Assembly (NCBI RefSeq): GCF_002838765.1
Contig: NZ_CP025120.1
Location: forward strand, 2,480,001-2,544,000
Source: Kangiella profundi
GTDB taxonomy: Bacteria > Pseudomonadota > Gammaproteobacteria > Enterobacterales > Kangiellaceae
Reading direction: 5' to 3'
Length of the DNA: 64,000 bases
Shown here: positions 19,494 to 28,317 of the stretch, one piece after another
How positions within the stretch are numbered: position 1 is the stretch's first letter
How the letters are laid out: the number at the start of each line of letters is the position of its first letter
Notes under the pieces: generated by a model
Databases searched by the model: none
The model's input: only the letters and a program-made list of their open reading frames with translations
What the model was told of the DNA's origin: nothing
Position numbers and translations under genes: made by a program

Positions 19494-21562
19494 TTTAAGA
19501 ACTCCTTAATCGCAGCAATAGAGTCCAGTGCAGGGAAGCACTGGCGGTTGCGGCAGCAATATGCAACCGGCTTCTCCTGAGCAGGATATTTTTGTTCCAG
19601 CACATCAGCATCAGATCTCAGACTAAATACCCAGCGTTCAGAATATTGCCCGGTAGTTAGATACTCCTGCCAGGCAACTGTCTGATGCAAATCGCCACGC
19701 AATACCCAGATTTCCGAGCCTCGCTCAAAAGCTCTGGCTAAACGCACTACTGATGGATACTGCAAAGGTGCCTTTACCGCTTCATGCTTTGCACTGTGCA
19801 GGCTTTTCTCAATAAATTCCTGCCAATCCAGCTTGCCGGTTAACTCAGAGACCAACCATAGCACTTCCAGTGCCTGACAGGCACTGTTTGGCATGGCATC
19901 ATCGCTCCAGCTCTTATGGCGGGTGATAACCGTTTCGGCATCACGGGCTGTGTAATAAAAACCACCATTTTTCTGATCGGCAAATTTTGTCCAAAGCGCT
20001 TCGCACAACTGTATTAGCCACTGCCAGCTTTCCCTATCAAAATCAAAGGTAAGCCTCATCAATAAGGCTTTTGCAAGATAGGCATAATCATCCAAAAAGC
20101 CCGGCTGATAAGCTGCACCGTCACGATAACAGGCCATCAACTGTTCATCTTTATGTACGGTTTGCTGAAGTCCTTGTTGGGCCATTTTGGCCTTTTGAAA
20201 AATATCCTCATCTCCAAGCTGACGCGCGGCACTGAAAAGTCCCTGCAAAAGCAGTCCATTCCAGCTTGTTAACTGCTTGTCATCCAGAAACGGTAGCGCA
20301 CGTTGATCACGCTTCTGTTTCAGCTGCTGGCGCACTGACTCAATCAATAAGGGTAATTGCTTCGGGTGAATACCGGTTTTTTCAGCGACTTCCTGCAGTG
20401 AATTACGACAGACCAGATGCCATTGACCTTCAAAGTTAGGTTTATCGGCTAAGCCATAATAATGGCTGGCAACTGCCTGCTCCTCTTCGTTGAGGCTCTG
20501 CAAATCTGCTTGAGACCAGACGTAATAGGCTCCTTCTTCGCTGTGTCCATCTGCATTCAAACTATCTGCGTCCAATGCTGAGTAATAGGCTGCCTGCTCA
20601 CTCTGCATTTGCTCGGAGAGCCAACTAATGCTTTGCTTCACGCGCTGCATCCAATCACCTCGAGCAAAATAATGCCCAGCTTCCGCCATCAGCTTAATCA
20701 ATTGGCCATTGTCATAGAGCATTTTTTCAAAGTGCGGAATATCCCAGGCCTCATCGACACAATAGCGAAAAAAGCCTCCGCCAAGATGGTCGTATAATCC
20801 ATAGTCGGCAAAGGCACTCAGCGTTTTCTGTAGATGATCATTTATTTGTTCTCGCTGAGAGTCACCATTAACACTAAGCTCAAACACAGTTTGCCAGATT
20901 GCCGCCTGTGGGAACTTTGGTGCGCCCTTAAAGCCACCAAAATCTTTATCGGCTCGTTGTAATACTTCATTAATAAAGTCTTCAGTAATTTCTTTGGCCG
21001 TTACTTCATTTGAAGGCTCTGCACGGCTGACTGAGCCAGAGACAAACTGCAATGCCTCCTGCAATTGGCCATTTTGCTGTTTGATCTCTTCTCGCTTCTC
21101 CGTAAAAACGCCAGCAATATTTTTCAGCAAATCGGTAAATGCAGGCATGCCATATTTCGGTCTATTTGGAAAATAGGTGCCGCTAAAGAATGGCGTCAGT
21201 GTTTGCGGATCAAGGAAAGTAGTTAATGGCCAGCCACCGGCCTGACGATTTAGCAACTGATGAGCCAGCTGATAAGTCTTATCCAGATCAGGTCGCTCTT
21301 CCCGATCCAACTTAATATTAATAAAAAGCTCATTCATGACTTCCGCTGTCGATATGTCCTCAAAGGACTCATGGGCCATGACATGACACCAGTGACAGGA
21401 CGAATAGCCGATCGACAACAGGATTGGCTTATCCAGCTTACGCGCAAGCTGCAATGTTTCGGCATTCCACTGCTGCCAATGAACCGGGTTATCCTGATGT
21501 TGCTGCAAATAGGGGCTACTGGCGCCCTTCAGATCATTTTTGAGTTTTGCTTGCTGTGTCAT
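19490..21562 (-). CDS. YyaL-type thioredoxin-domain protein (DUF255, SSP411 family)
   Basis: 690 residues, the usual length. The N-terminal 170 residues form a thioredoxin-like DUF255 domain with YSSCHWCHVMAHESFED, holding a CxxC pair, and GGWPLTTFLDPQ; the remainder is an alpha/alpha toroid of the N-acyl-glucosamine epimerase type (HFEKMLYDNGQL, SWNGLLLQGL, FLDDYAYLAKALL). The family is near-universal but has no settled biochemical function. No signal peptide, so cytoplasmic. It overlaps elbB by four bases tail to tail and is transcribed alone. Confidence 0.92.
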   Translation of the reverse strand: MTQQAKLKNDLKGASSPYLQQHQDNPVHWQQWNAETLQLARKLDKPILLSIGYSSCHWCHVMAHESFEDISTAEVMNELFINIKLDREERPDLDKTYQLAHQLLNRQAGGWPLTTFLDPQTLTPFFSGTYFPNRPKYGMPAFTDLLKNIAGVFTEKREEIKQQNGQLQEALQFVSGSVSRAEPSNEVTAKEITEDFINEVLQRADKDFGGFKGAPKFPQAAIWQTVFELSVNGDSQREQINDHLQKTLSAFADYGLYDHLGGGFFRYCVDEAWDIPHFEKMLYDNGQLIKLMAEAGHYFARGDWMQRVKQSISWLSEQMQSEQAAYYSALDADSLNADGHSEEGAYYVWSQADLQSLNEEEQAVASHYYGLADKPNFEGQWHLVCRNSLQEVAEKTGIHPKQLPLLIESVRQQLKQKRDQRALPFLDDKQLTSWNGLLLQGLFSAARQLGDEDIFQKAKMAQQGLQQTVHKDEQLMACYRDGAAYQPGFLDDYAYLAKALLMRLTFDFDRESWQWLIQLCEALWTKFADQKNGGFYYTARDAETVITRHKSWSDDAMPNSACQALEVLWLVSELTGKLDWQEFIEKSLHSAKHEAVKAPLQYPSVVRLARAFERGSEIWVLRGDLHQTVAWQEYLTTGQYSERWVFSLRSDADVLEQKYPAQEKPVAYCCRNRQCFPALDSIAAIKEFLN

Positions 21563-21668
21563 AAAAAGTTATAGGGCCATTCTTTAAAGTTGCTTGAACT
21601 GTAGTTCAAAGCATGGCACTTTTAAGGTCATATCTGCAACCACTTATACCTAAGTTTGAGGGTTTCCC

Positions 21669-22397
21669 ATGTCCCTATCTTTTTTGCCGTTACTTGACTG
21701 GATAGCGCTGGTCTGGTTTTTGTTTTGCTGGGTCGGCTATACCCAATATGCAAGAATTCAACACGGCAAGCGTCCAACCATTGCCAATCAACTGGCGGCA
21801 AATCGTGAACAGTGGATTGAAAAAATGCTAAAAAGGGATGTCAAAATTTCTGATATGACAGGCCTTGGTATCTTGCAGCGCAATGTAACCTTCTTTGCAT
21901 CAACCACTATATTTATTATCGCAGGTTTGTTGACAGTTCTCGGCTCAACGCAACAGGCCATTAACCTGTTATCGGCATTGCCATGGATAGAAATAGCCTC
22001 ACGCGCGGCATGGGAAGTTAAAATCATTCTACTGATAGTCTGCTTCGCCTATGCATTTTTCAAATTCACATGGTCAATGCGGCAGTATAACTTTGCTGTG
22101 GTACTGTTTGGCGCAGCCCCCGACCAAAACTGTGATCAGGAAGAGCATAAACTTTTCATCAAGCATACCAACTGGCTACTCAGCCGTGCCTCTAACTCCT
22201 TCAATTATGGTCTTCGCGCCTACACCTTCGCCATTGCTGTACTTGGCTGGTTCTTCAATTCCTGGATCTTCATACTTTGCTCAAGCATTGTAGTGTTAGT
22301 GCTTTATCGTCGCGAATGCCGCTCAGCAACTCTCGATGCACTTTATAACGCCAGCCACCACAGTAATGAGAAGCCTTTGCCGGATTATTGGGGATAG
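21669..22397 (+). CDS. DUF599 family membrane protein
   Basis: 242 residues with four hydrophobic segments, near residues 7-25, 75-95, 115-135 and 190-225. The family features are the N-terminal DWIALVWFLFCWVGYT and the cytoplasmic stretch REQWIEKMLKRDVKISDMTGLGILQRNVTFFAS. DUF599 proteins are inner-membrane proteins of unknown function. Single gene between two minus-strand genes. Confidence 0.88.
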   Translation: MSLSFLPLLDWIALVWFLFCWVGYTQYARIQHGKRPTIANQLAANREQWIEKMLKRDVKISDMTGLGILQRNVTFFASTTIFIIAGLLTVLGSTQQAINLLSALPWIEIASRAAWEVKIILLIVCFAYAFFKFTWSMRQYNFAVVLFGAAPDQNCDQEEHKLFIKHTNWLLSRASNSFNYGLRAYTFAIAVLGWFFNSWIFILCSSIVVLVLYRRECRSATLDALYNASHHSNEKPLPDYWG

Positions 22398-22414
22398 ATC
22401 TCTAGAATTCAGTA

Positions 22415-22445
22415 GAAAAACCGTCCACCGCTTAGGTGGACGGAG
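22415..22445 (-). terminator. Terminator of the DsbA-like gene
   Basis: CCGTCCACC (22421-22429) and GGTGGACGG (22435-22443) form a 9-base stem with a 5-base loop. On the minus strand it is followed by TTTTT, and it starts 13 bases past the stop of the gene at 22456. Confidence 0.85.
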
Positions 22446-22455
22446 TATGAAAGGA

Positions 22456-23046
22456 CTACATCGACTTCAAATAACGCAACACTTCAGCAAATCGATCTAT
22501 TTTCATGGTGTGGTTGGCATCTGTTGCAAACTGCCCCTTAATGATCACAGTTGGTGCGTATTGTATTTGATACTTGGCTGCCAGCTGTTCAGCTCTTTGA
22601 ACTTGTCTGTAGAGCTCCTTGTCTTCCAGCAGGTCTGTTAACGCTTCTTCATCTACCCCCATTGCCAACAGTTCTTGTTGCATGGCATTAAAATCAGTCA
22701 CGTCAACGTCACCTGCATCAATTTTGGCAATCATTGCAGACTTTTGCTGCTCGCTTAACCCTAGTAGTTGCATGGTGTAGTGCAATTTGGCTGCAGCTCG
22801 CCATTCAGGACGTGCTATCAGAGGCACATACTCCAACTCTTCCAGTTCGTAAGCTAGCTCCTGCTCCAGTTTGCGACAAGAAGTACAACCAAGCCAACTA
22901 AAATACAAATTATCCTGGGTGTTCAGTTGCTTAGAATCTGGAAGCTCAACGCGCCAATAATCCTGCCCCTGCTCAATCGCCGCAGCGGAGGGTATTCCAG
23001 CCATTAATCCAAGACTCGTCGCAAAAGCTAAAAATAAACGTTTCAT
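22456..23046 (-). CDS. Periplasmic DsbA-like thiol:disulfide protein
   Basis: 196 residues from the ATG at 23046 (MKRLFLAFATSLGLM), which gives a clean signal peptide ending near AAA; an in-frame ATG 75 bases upstream would add 25 polar residues before the signal and is unlikely. The mature protein has a thioredoxin-fold active site LGCTSCRKL (CTSC), a helical insert, and a cis-Pro loop in YQIQYAPTVIIKGQF, all consistent with a DsbA/DsbG-like oxidoreductase. CTSC differs from the CPHC of DsbA and may shift redox potential. It neighbours cytochrome c4, so a role in periplasmic thiol handling or cytochrome maturation is possible. Confidence 0.85.
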   Translation of the reverse strand: MKRLFLAFATSLGLMAGIPSAAAIEQGQDYWRVELPDSKQLNTQDNLYFSWLGCTSCRKLEQELAYELEELEYVPLIARPEWRAAAKLHYTMQLLGLSEQQKSAMIAKIDAGDVDVTDFNAMQQELLAMGVDEEALTDLLEDKELYRQVQRAEQLAAKYQIQYAPTVIIKGQFATDANHTMKIDRFAEVLRYLKSM

Positions 23047-23121
23047 AATTTTCTCTGGATAGATGTTCATACAACTCATAGACAACTGCTTAAACACAAG
23101 GTGCCAAAGTTCCTTCGCCAT

Positions 23122-23150
23122 AAAAAAAGGCGACTGATGTCGCCTTTTTA
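23122..23150 (-). terminator. Terminator of the cytochrome c4 gene
   Basis: GGCGAC (23129-23134) and GTCGCC (23139-23144) form a stem with loop TGAT, with seven A before and five T after, so it may work in both directions. It lies 40 bases after the cytochrome c4 stop. Confidence 0.85.
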
Positions 23151-23189
23151 CCCTGATTCAACAGGTGGTTGCAACTTTAAGCGGTCAAA

Positions 23190-23807
23190 TTAATGAAGAC
23201 CCAACATAAAATGTGCAACTGCTTCAATTTGCTGCTCTGACATACGGTTTGCGATATCACGCATAACAGCGTTGTCATCGTTAGCGCGTTTCGCCCAGCT
23301 GAAATCTTTTAATTGTTTAATAGTGTATTCTGGATGTTGACCAGAAACTGCCGGATAGCCCGCTAAATCAAGGCCTTGACCTGTTGCACCATGACAAGCT
23401 GCACAAGCCGCAACGCCACGCTCAGCATCACCCTGGAAATAGATTTTTTTGCCTAACTCAAGGAATTCTTTCTTCACAGCACCAAGCTGGGTTTCCTGAG
23501 CTGCATAATAAGCTGCTAAATCCGCAATGTCCTGATCGCTCAAATTAGCAACCATTGGCGCCATTGATGGATCATAACGACCTTGCGATTGATCTTTTCC
23601 GCCGGCCTGGAAATCATGGAGCTGTTTTTCAAGGTATTTAGCATTTTGGCCTGCTAATTTAGGCCATATCGCATTGGCACTATTGCCATCTTTACCATGA
23701 CAAGCGGCACATGTAGCTGCCAGTTCGGCACCTTTGGCGGCATCACCTTCCTGCGCAGAAGCGGTGGCACCAAATAAGAATAATGCAACAATCACTAACT
23801 TTTTCAT
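23190..23807 (-). CDS. Diheme cytochrome c4
   Basis: 205 residues with a signal peptide (MKKLVIVALFLFGATASA) and two c-type heme sites, CAACHGKDGNS and CAACHGATGQG, each followed by a distal Met region (DPSMAPMVANLS and NAVMRDIANRMS). This two-domain layout defines cytochrome c4, which carries electrons to terminal oxidases in the periplasm. It is divergent from engB, the arrangement found in many gammaproteobacteria. Confidence 0.93.
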   Translation of the reverse strand: MKKLVIVALFLFGATASAQEGDAAKGAELAATCAACHGKDGNSANAIWPKLAGQNAKYLEKQLHDFQAGGKDQSQGRYDPSMAPMVANLSDQDIADLAAYYAAQETQLGAVKKEFLELGKKIYFQGDAERGVAACAACHGATGQGLDLAGYPAVSGQHPEYTIKQLKDFSWAKRANDDNAVMRDIANRMSEQQIEAVAHFMLGLH

Positions 23808-23937
23808 CAGGTTACCCGTATAGTTCTGTTAAATGGTCATTGCTGAAATGCAATGACAGAGAATTCGAAAAAAGTTCGATGAATTATAGGGAACTAACCA
23901 GTAAAATGCCAATATCTCTTATAAAAAATATGCCTTT

Positions 23938-24558
23938 ATGAACTATCTGACAGCCAAATATCTGCTTGGCGCAGCTAAACTTGCTCAGCTGCCACCTGAC
24001 GAAGGGATCGAGGTAGCCTTTGCTGGCCGTTCCAATGCCGGTAAGTCGAGTGCCCTCAATACCTTAACGCAACAGAAGAGTCTCGCCCGTACCAGTAAAA
24101 CCCCGGGGCGAACTCAGTTAATCAATGTGTTCACTTTGGACGAAGATAGACGTCTGATTGACCTACCTGGCTACGGTTATGCCAAGGTTCCTGAGGCCAT
24201 GAAACTGCAATGGCAGGAAGAGTTATCCCGTTATCTCCAGCAACGCCAGTGCTTACGCGGCCTGGTTTTATTAATGGATATCCGCCATTTCCTAAAAGAT
24301 AGCGATCAGGACATGCTGGCCTGGGCTGCCGAAGTTGGTCTGCCGGTACACTGCCTGCTCAGTAAAGCCGATAAACTCAAGCAAGGCGCAAAATCGAAAG
24401 CTGTCCTGCAGTGTAAGAAAGCCGTTAAGGAACTACACCCAACAGCAACCGTTCAAGCTTTTTCTTCGCTTAAGCGTGAGGGTCTTGATCAACTGTATAA
24501 GATTCTTGATGGTTGGTATGAGTCCTCAGCTGAACTAGAAACTACCAGCAAAGAGTAA
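23938..24558 (+). CDS. engB: Ribosome biogenesis GTPase YihA/EngB
   Basis: 206 residues. P-loop GRSNAGKSS, switch region [11 protein letters not shown]3 motif [11 protein letters not shown] and G4-like SKADKL identify the essential EngB/YsxC GTPase that helps assemble the large ribosomal subunit. The start at 23938 gives the family N-terminus ([18 protein letters not shown]). The neighbours (cytochrome c4 upstream, polA a few kb further on) match conserved gammaproteobacterial order. Confidence 0.96.
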   Translation: MNYLTAKYLLGAAKLAQLPPDEGIEVAFAGRSNAGKSSALNTLTQQKSLARTSKTPGRTQLINVFTLDEDRRLIDLPGYGYAKVPEAMKLQWQEELSRYLQQRQCLRGLVLLMDIRHFLKDSDQDMLAWAAEVGLPVHCLLSKADKLKQGAKSKAVLQCKKAVKELHPTATVQAFSSLKREGLDQLYKILDGWYESSAELETTSKE

Positions 24559-24677
24559 GTTATAGATTTAATCTTCCTCCTTCAAATCTCCGCAAATTGG
24601 TGCTTTGTTTTGCAAAGCACCACTGCCTTCGCTAGGATCAAGTCACTAAGTCTTTGTTTATTCATGCGAGGAAGCCC

Positions 24678-25535
24678 ATGACTAGCCGTATCATTGCTGT
24701 ATTTCTGTTGCTCTTCAGTGTCAATGTAATTGCCGCAGATCAACAACCAGAAAAAGAGCAACCGCCAAACACCAACGCAACGCCTGCTCAGTATCCACCT
24801 TTAATCGAGCGATACATTCTTGATGAGCTGAAAAGCATTCGTCAGGACCAACAGGCCTTCAGAGCTGAAGTCGAAAATAAAGTGGCCAACGCACGACTGG
24901 ATGTTTCCGATCGCGCCATTCGTTATACCACCGACACACTCAATAATGTCTTTATCATTATTACCACCGCAGCATCACTACTGGTACTCATGGGCTGGCG
25001 TTCTCTGCGCGACGTTCGAAGTAAACTGAATGAAGTGGTCGAAACTAAGATCACCGAACTGACCAGTAAATATGAAGAGCGCTTAAAAGATTTAGAAGAT
25101 AAGCTCAAGCGTCGCTCTCAAGAAATTATCGAAGCCCAGGAAGACATTTCCAAAGCAAATGAAATCCACTCAATCTGGATGCGTGCTGGCCTAGAAACCA
25201 ATATGCATCAAAAGATTAAGCTCTACGATGAGCTGCTAGCAATTAACCCAACCGATATAGAAGCTTTGATCTACAAAGCCGATGCCGCCTTTGAACTGGG
25301 TGAGTATGAATGGGCATTTAGTTTAGCTAACCGCGCCATTGATCAGGATGAAGATTATGGCCTGGCCTACTGGCAAAGAGCTTGCGCAAACGCAGCCAAT
25401 GGCGCAGTCCAGGAAGCCATAAGTGACATAAAAATTGCGATTGATAAAGCACCTAAACTGGCTGAAGAGATTGAGCGCGAACCAGCTTTTGAACCACTAC
25501 ATGAATTGGAAGAGTTTAAAGAATTGCTGGCTTAA
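24678..25535 (+). CDS. Inner-membrane TPR protein with coiled coil
   Basis: 285 residues from the ATG at 24678, chosen because GAGGAAG lies six bases upstream and the protein then opens with a signal peptide (TSRIIAVFLLLFSVNVIAA). A proline-rich spacer, a charged helix, a transmembrane segment (VFIIITTAASLLVLMGW, about residues 93-110), a long coiled coil (about 120-165) and tetratricopeptide-like repeats (YDELLAINPTDIEALIYKADAAFELG and the following units) come in order. The repeats face the cytoplasm if the signal is cleaved. No specific function is recognisable. Confidence 0.75.
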   Translation: MTSRIIAVFLLLFSVNVIAADQQPEKEQPPNTNATPAQYPPLIERYILDELKSIRQDQQAFRAEVENKVANARLDVSDRAIRYTTDTLNNVFIIITTAASLLVLMGWRSLRDVRSKLNEVVETKITELTSKYEERLKDLEDKLKRRSQEIIEAQEDISKANEIHSIWMRAGLETNMHQKIKLYDELLAINPTDIEALIYKADAAFELGEYEWAFSLANRAIDQDEDYGLAYWQRACANAANGAVQEAISDIKIAIDKAPKLAEEIEREPAFEPLHELEEFKELLA

Positions 25536-25544
25536 ATTTTAAGA

Positions 25545-25572
25545 TAAAAAAGGCCAGCAATTGCTGGCCTCT
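25545..25572 (-). terminator. Terminator of the PKD lipoprotein gene
   Basis: GGCCAGCAATTGCTGGCC (25552-25569), followed on the minus strand by six T. This is the same 18-mer as after serA. On the plus strand the T run is missing, so it mainly serves the minus-strand gene. Confidence 0.85.
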
Positions 25573-25576
25573 ACAG

Positions 25577-27808
25577 TTACATTGCTTCAGTTGAAATTGG
25601 TCGCTCTGCTGATTTGATTAAATACCTGGAAAAAATCATATCATATACCCAAAGTGATTGAAGCTCCGGGGAAAGATCATTATAACTTCCTGGCAGGAAA
25701 TTCAACTGATACTGGTAAGTTGCAAATTGCTTATTCTCTACTTGTTCAAACATATCAAATGTACGTCTTAGATAAACATAGCAATCGCTGGTAATGCTGG
25801 TGCAAACTTGATTTGATAGATTTCTGTATATATTCATCTGTAGCTTACCATCGACAATATCCCAGAAAAACTTGGTCTTATTGTATTCGCTTTCCTCTAG
25901 CACACCATTGTTATTAGAATCATTACCGCCAACCTGATACCCGATACCGCCCTCTTGAACTTCAAACCAATAATATGTATCACTTGTATCGGAAATAAGA
26001 CCATCAACAGAATAAACGCCTATAGCAGTCTGGTCATTAAGCAATGTTCCATCTTCAATTGCAGACATGCCTGCAGCAAATCCAAGAGAACTACCTGCAT
26101 AATCATATGCTTCTACTGCCCATAGATTTGATGATATTTTTCTTACTTCCAAATTTGCTGTGTCTAAATAAACTATGAGGACTCCATCACTATTAATATT
26201 CCAACTACCGTCCCCAAAGTTACCAGATACACTTTGTGCAACTCCACTCTCAAAAAATTCAATGACAGCAGACTCTGTAGAAACAAATCTTGGGTATGGA
26301 CCATAGGGTGTATCGAGTTCTTCAGTGGGGTCTAGGCTAGGCGCATAAGCTGGCAACATACGTATACCAATTATCTCATTACTGGTGATTGGTAGTGTAT
26401 TTTTTGCAAATAACTTAACTTCGAATTTTGTGAACAACTCATCCTCAAAGTCATAGAAGGGACTATCCTGGTATTGATATCTTCCATCAATTTTTAAAGC
26501 TACTAAATCTGCAGCAGGAGTTGATTCAATTATTTTTATATCAATATTCTCCCAAATTTCTTCTTCTCGTACTTGATACTCTGTACCCATAAAATCTTTA
26601 AAAACGGTTCCAGAACTGACAACTTTTCCTTCTAGATTTATTTGCAATGAATCTAAAGCATTATTAACACTAAATGACTGCTGAATAGTATGATAATTCA
26701 TAAGACCATTATCTGAATCACCGAAAATGTACTGAGTAGTAGTCATAAACTTATTATTTACTTCTATGTATCTTTGAGGTACGTCGATTGTTGACTCATA
26801 AAGCTGAGCGTCCTCAAAAATTGAGTTCTTTATATCTTCATATAAGGATTCATGAATGTCTGGTAGGTTTCGCAAATAATCATTAACCGCATTTTTATTG
26901 GTAGCAAAATTCCATACATTATCTACTCCCTCAGGTAAACCAAGTTCTGGGTATTGAGCTGAATAATCTACAACCAATTTAATTACAGTTGCAATCTCCC
27001 ATACTCCTGATCCAGACAACGTGGGTAGTGCATCTTCAAAACTACTATAATCTGTTAAATGATTATCGCCTTTTTCAATTACTAATAGCCCTAAAATTGC
27101 CGTTGAGACATGAGTAGCATTTACGTTTTTGCTTTCGTCCGAAGTAAGAGTTTTATCTTCGCCAGCATGCTCTAAAATGCTACCAAAGCTTCCAACCACT
27201 GATTTCAGTGTTACATGTGATTGTTCGTTTTTACCTTCAGCCGTAACAATAACCAACAACTCACTTAGGTCCTCATCCTCGTCTGCTCCAATCTCTAACG
27301 TATAGTTACCGTTAGCATCAGCAGTTGTGGTATAGGTTCTGCCACCAACTTCAGCCGTTACTTCTGCATTAGCAATTGGTTCGTCAGTTGCTACACCTTG
27401 TAGCGTTACCTTTTGCTCATCTACTGGATTAACAATAACAACAACTGAGTCACTAGCAGTAGCACCATCATTGTCAGTAACAGTAAGTACGAACACTAGC
27501 TCAGCAACACCTTTTGCCACAGGAGCAGTAAATTCGAGATTTTGTTGATTGGAACTATCTAAAGCAATTTGAGGTCCAGATGTCTGTTCCCATGAGTAAG
27601 ATGCAATGCTGCCATCACTATCAGTTCCTGAACCCTGAATAGTGACTGCTGTTTGCTCATCTACGGTTTGGTCTGCACCAGCATTAGCTGTAGGCTTCTG
27701 ATTAACAGGTTCTTGTTCAGATGGCGAGTCAGAACCACCTCCACTACAACTGATAATCCCCAAAGAAAGAATAGAAACAAATAAAAGTTTAGCCCCTTTA
27801 TTATTCAT
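25577..27808 (-). CDS. Large lipoprotein with PKD-like domain
   Basis: 743 residues. The lipobox LGIISC places a lipid-modified Cys near residue 21, followed by a Gly/Ser spacer (SGGGSDSPSEQ). Residues about 38-130 form a PKD/REJ-type beta sandwich (NQKPTANAGADQTVDEQ, SYSWEQTSGP, VLTVTDNDGATASDSV). A carboxypeptidase-regulatory-like segment follows (VATDEPIANAEVTAEVGGRTY with NGNYTLEIG). The remaining 530 residues are not recognisable and are rich in acidic and aromatic residues, suggesting a secreted beta-rich domain. It is probably exposed at the outer membrane; adhesion or polymer binding is possible but unproven. AGGAAA precedes the ATG. Confidence 0.75.
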   Translation of the reverse strand: MNNKGAKLLFVSILSLGIISCSGGGSDSPSEQEPVNQKPTANAGADQTVDEQTAVTIQGSGTDSDGSIASYSWEQTSGPQIALDSSNQQNLEFTAPVAKGVAELVFVLTVTDNDGATASDSVVVIVNPVDEQKVTLQGVATDEPIANAEVTAEVGGRTYTTTADANGNYTLEIGADEDEDLSELLVIVTAEGKNEQSHVTLKSVVGSFGSILEHAGEDKTLTSDESKNVNATHVSTAILGLLVIEKGDNHLTDYSSFEDALPTLSGSGVWEIATVIKLVVDYSAQYPELGLPEGVDNVWNFATNKNAVNDYLRNLPDIHESLYEDIKNSIFEDAQLYESTIDVPQRYIEVNNKFMTTTQYIFGDSDNGLMNYHTIQQSFSVNNALDSLQINLEGKVVSSGTVFKDFMGTEYQVREEEIWENIDIKIIESTPAADLVALKIDGRYQYQDSPFYDFEDELFTKFEVKLFAKNTLPITSNEIIGIRMLPAYAPSLDPTEELDTPYGPYPRFVSTESAVIEFFESGVAQSVSGNFGDGSWNINSDGVLIVYLDTANLEVRKISSNLWAVEAYDYAGSSLGFAAGMSAIEDGTLLNDQTAIGVYSVDGLISDTSDTYYWFEVQEGGIGYQVGGNDSNNNGVLEESEYNKTKFFWDIVDGKLQMNIYRNLSNQVCTSITSDCYVYLRRTFDMFEQVENKQFATYQYQLNFLPGSYNDLSPELQSLWVYDMIFSRYLIKSAERPISTEAM

Positions 27809-28020
27809 AATATATTTCCTATTTAATTATTAACAATGCGCTTTTTTTAGCCTTGCGAATAATAGCGGGATTTGTTCATATTTCAAGCAGAAATGTCATT
27901 TATGCATTAATTCCATTTATATTAGAACCATTGCAAGCAAATGAATGTTATTCGAGTAGCTTTGAGAATTAAGGACTTAGACAAGCTTCAATTGATGACT
28001 GTCACGAATTAATTCCAGGC

Positions 28021-28059
28021 AAAAAAAAGGGGTGGCCTGAGGGAACAAGGCACCACCCC
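28021..28059 (-). terminator. Strong intrinsic terminator of the putative small RNA
   Basis: GGGGTGG/CCACCCC arms (28029-28035 and 28053-28059 on the plus strand) enclose a smaller GCCT/AGGC pairing. On the minus strand the stem is followed by eight T. No protein-coding gene ends nearby except polA, 260 bases away. Confidence 0.85.
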
Positions 28060-28175
28060 AAATGCGCAATCCGGCTTGGGGAGGCCGAACTGCAAGTCCC
28101 GCTGGAAGGAGGGAGTCGCGGGGAGCGCATTCGTTGCGCTCAGTACAATAGACATTGGTTTGGGGTGTTTGTTGC
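28021..28175 (-). ncRNA. Putative structured small RNA downstream of polA
   Basis: This GC-rich, non-coding stretch between the polA stop and the lipoprotein gene can fold into several hairpins on the minus strand: GAGCGCA/TGCGCTC (28123-28141), CCCGC/GCGGG (28098-28122), CGGC/GCCG (28072-28087), and the terminator. A 9-base helix (28054-28062 with 28159-28167) would close the whole structure and competes with the terminator stem. Two loops read CUCCCUCC and CUCCCC on the RNA strand, complementary to Shine-Dalgarno sequences. Enterobacteria encode Spot 42 RNA at the same place, but I see no sequence match to it, to 6S or to 4.5S RNA. No clear promoter is visible, so it may be processed from the polA transcript. 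Confidence 0.55.
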
Positions 28176-28207
28176 AAGAAAAGTGTCAGCTTTTGTAAAG
28201 AGTAGCA

Positions 28208-28287
28208 AGAAATGTGAACAGGCTAACGATAGCCGTTTTTAGCTTAAAAATGACTCACAGAGTCCACCGCTATGGGTTCACATTTCT
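28208..28287. repeat. Inverted repeat between polA and the putative small RNA
   Basis: AGAAATGTGAAC (28208-28219) and GTTCACATTTCT (28276-28287) are perfect 12-base complements. Inside lie a small hairpin, GGCTA-ACGA-TAGCC (28221-28234), and TTTTTA/TAAAAA (28236-28250). On the minus strand this structure follows the polA stop by about 30 bases and may protect or end the polA message. Confidence 0.65.
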
Positions 28288-28317
28288 CACTTGTTTTACA
28301 GCTTGTCGACTAAAATT

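Noticed and set aside
28021..28175. Spot 42, 6S or 4.5S RNA identity for the structured RNA
   Set aside because: The position is right for Spot 42 but its conserved sequence is not present; the SRP motif GGAAGGAAGCAGCC and the 6S bubble sequence are also missing.
27977..28177. 66-residue minus-strand reading frame beside polA
   Set aside because: It covers the putative structured RNA, its codons follow the hairpin arms, and its product shows no domain or plausible start signal.
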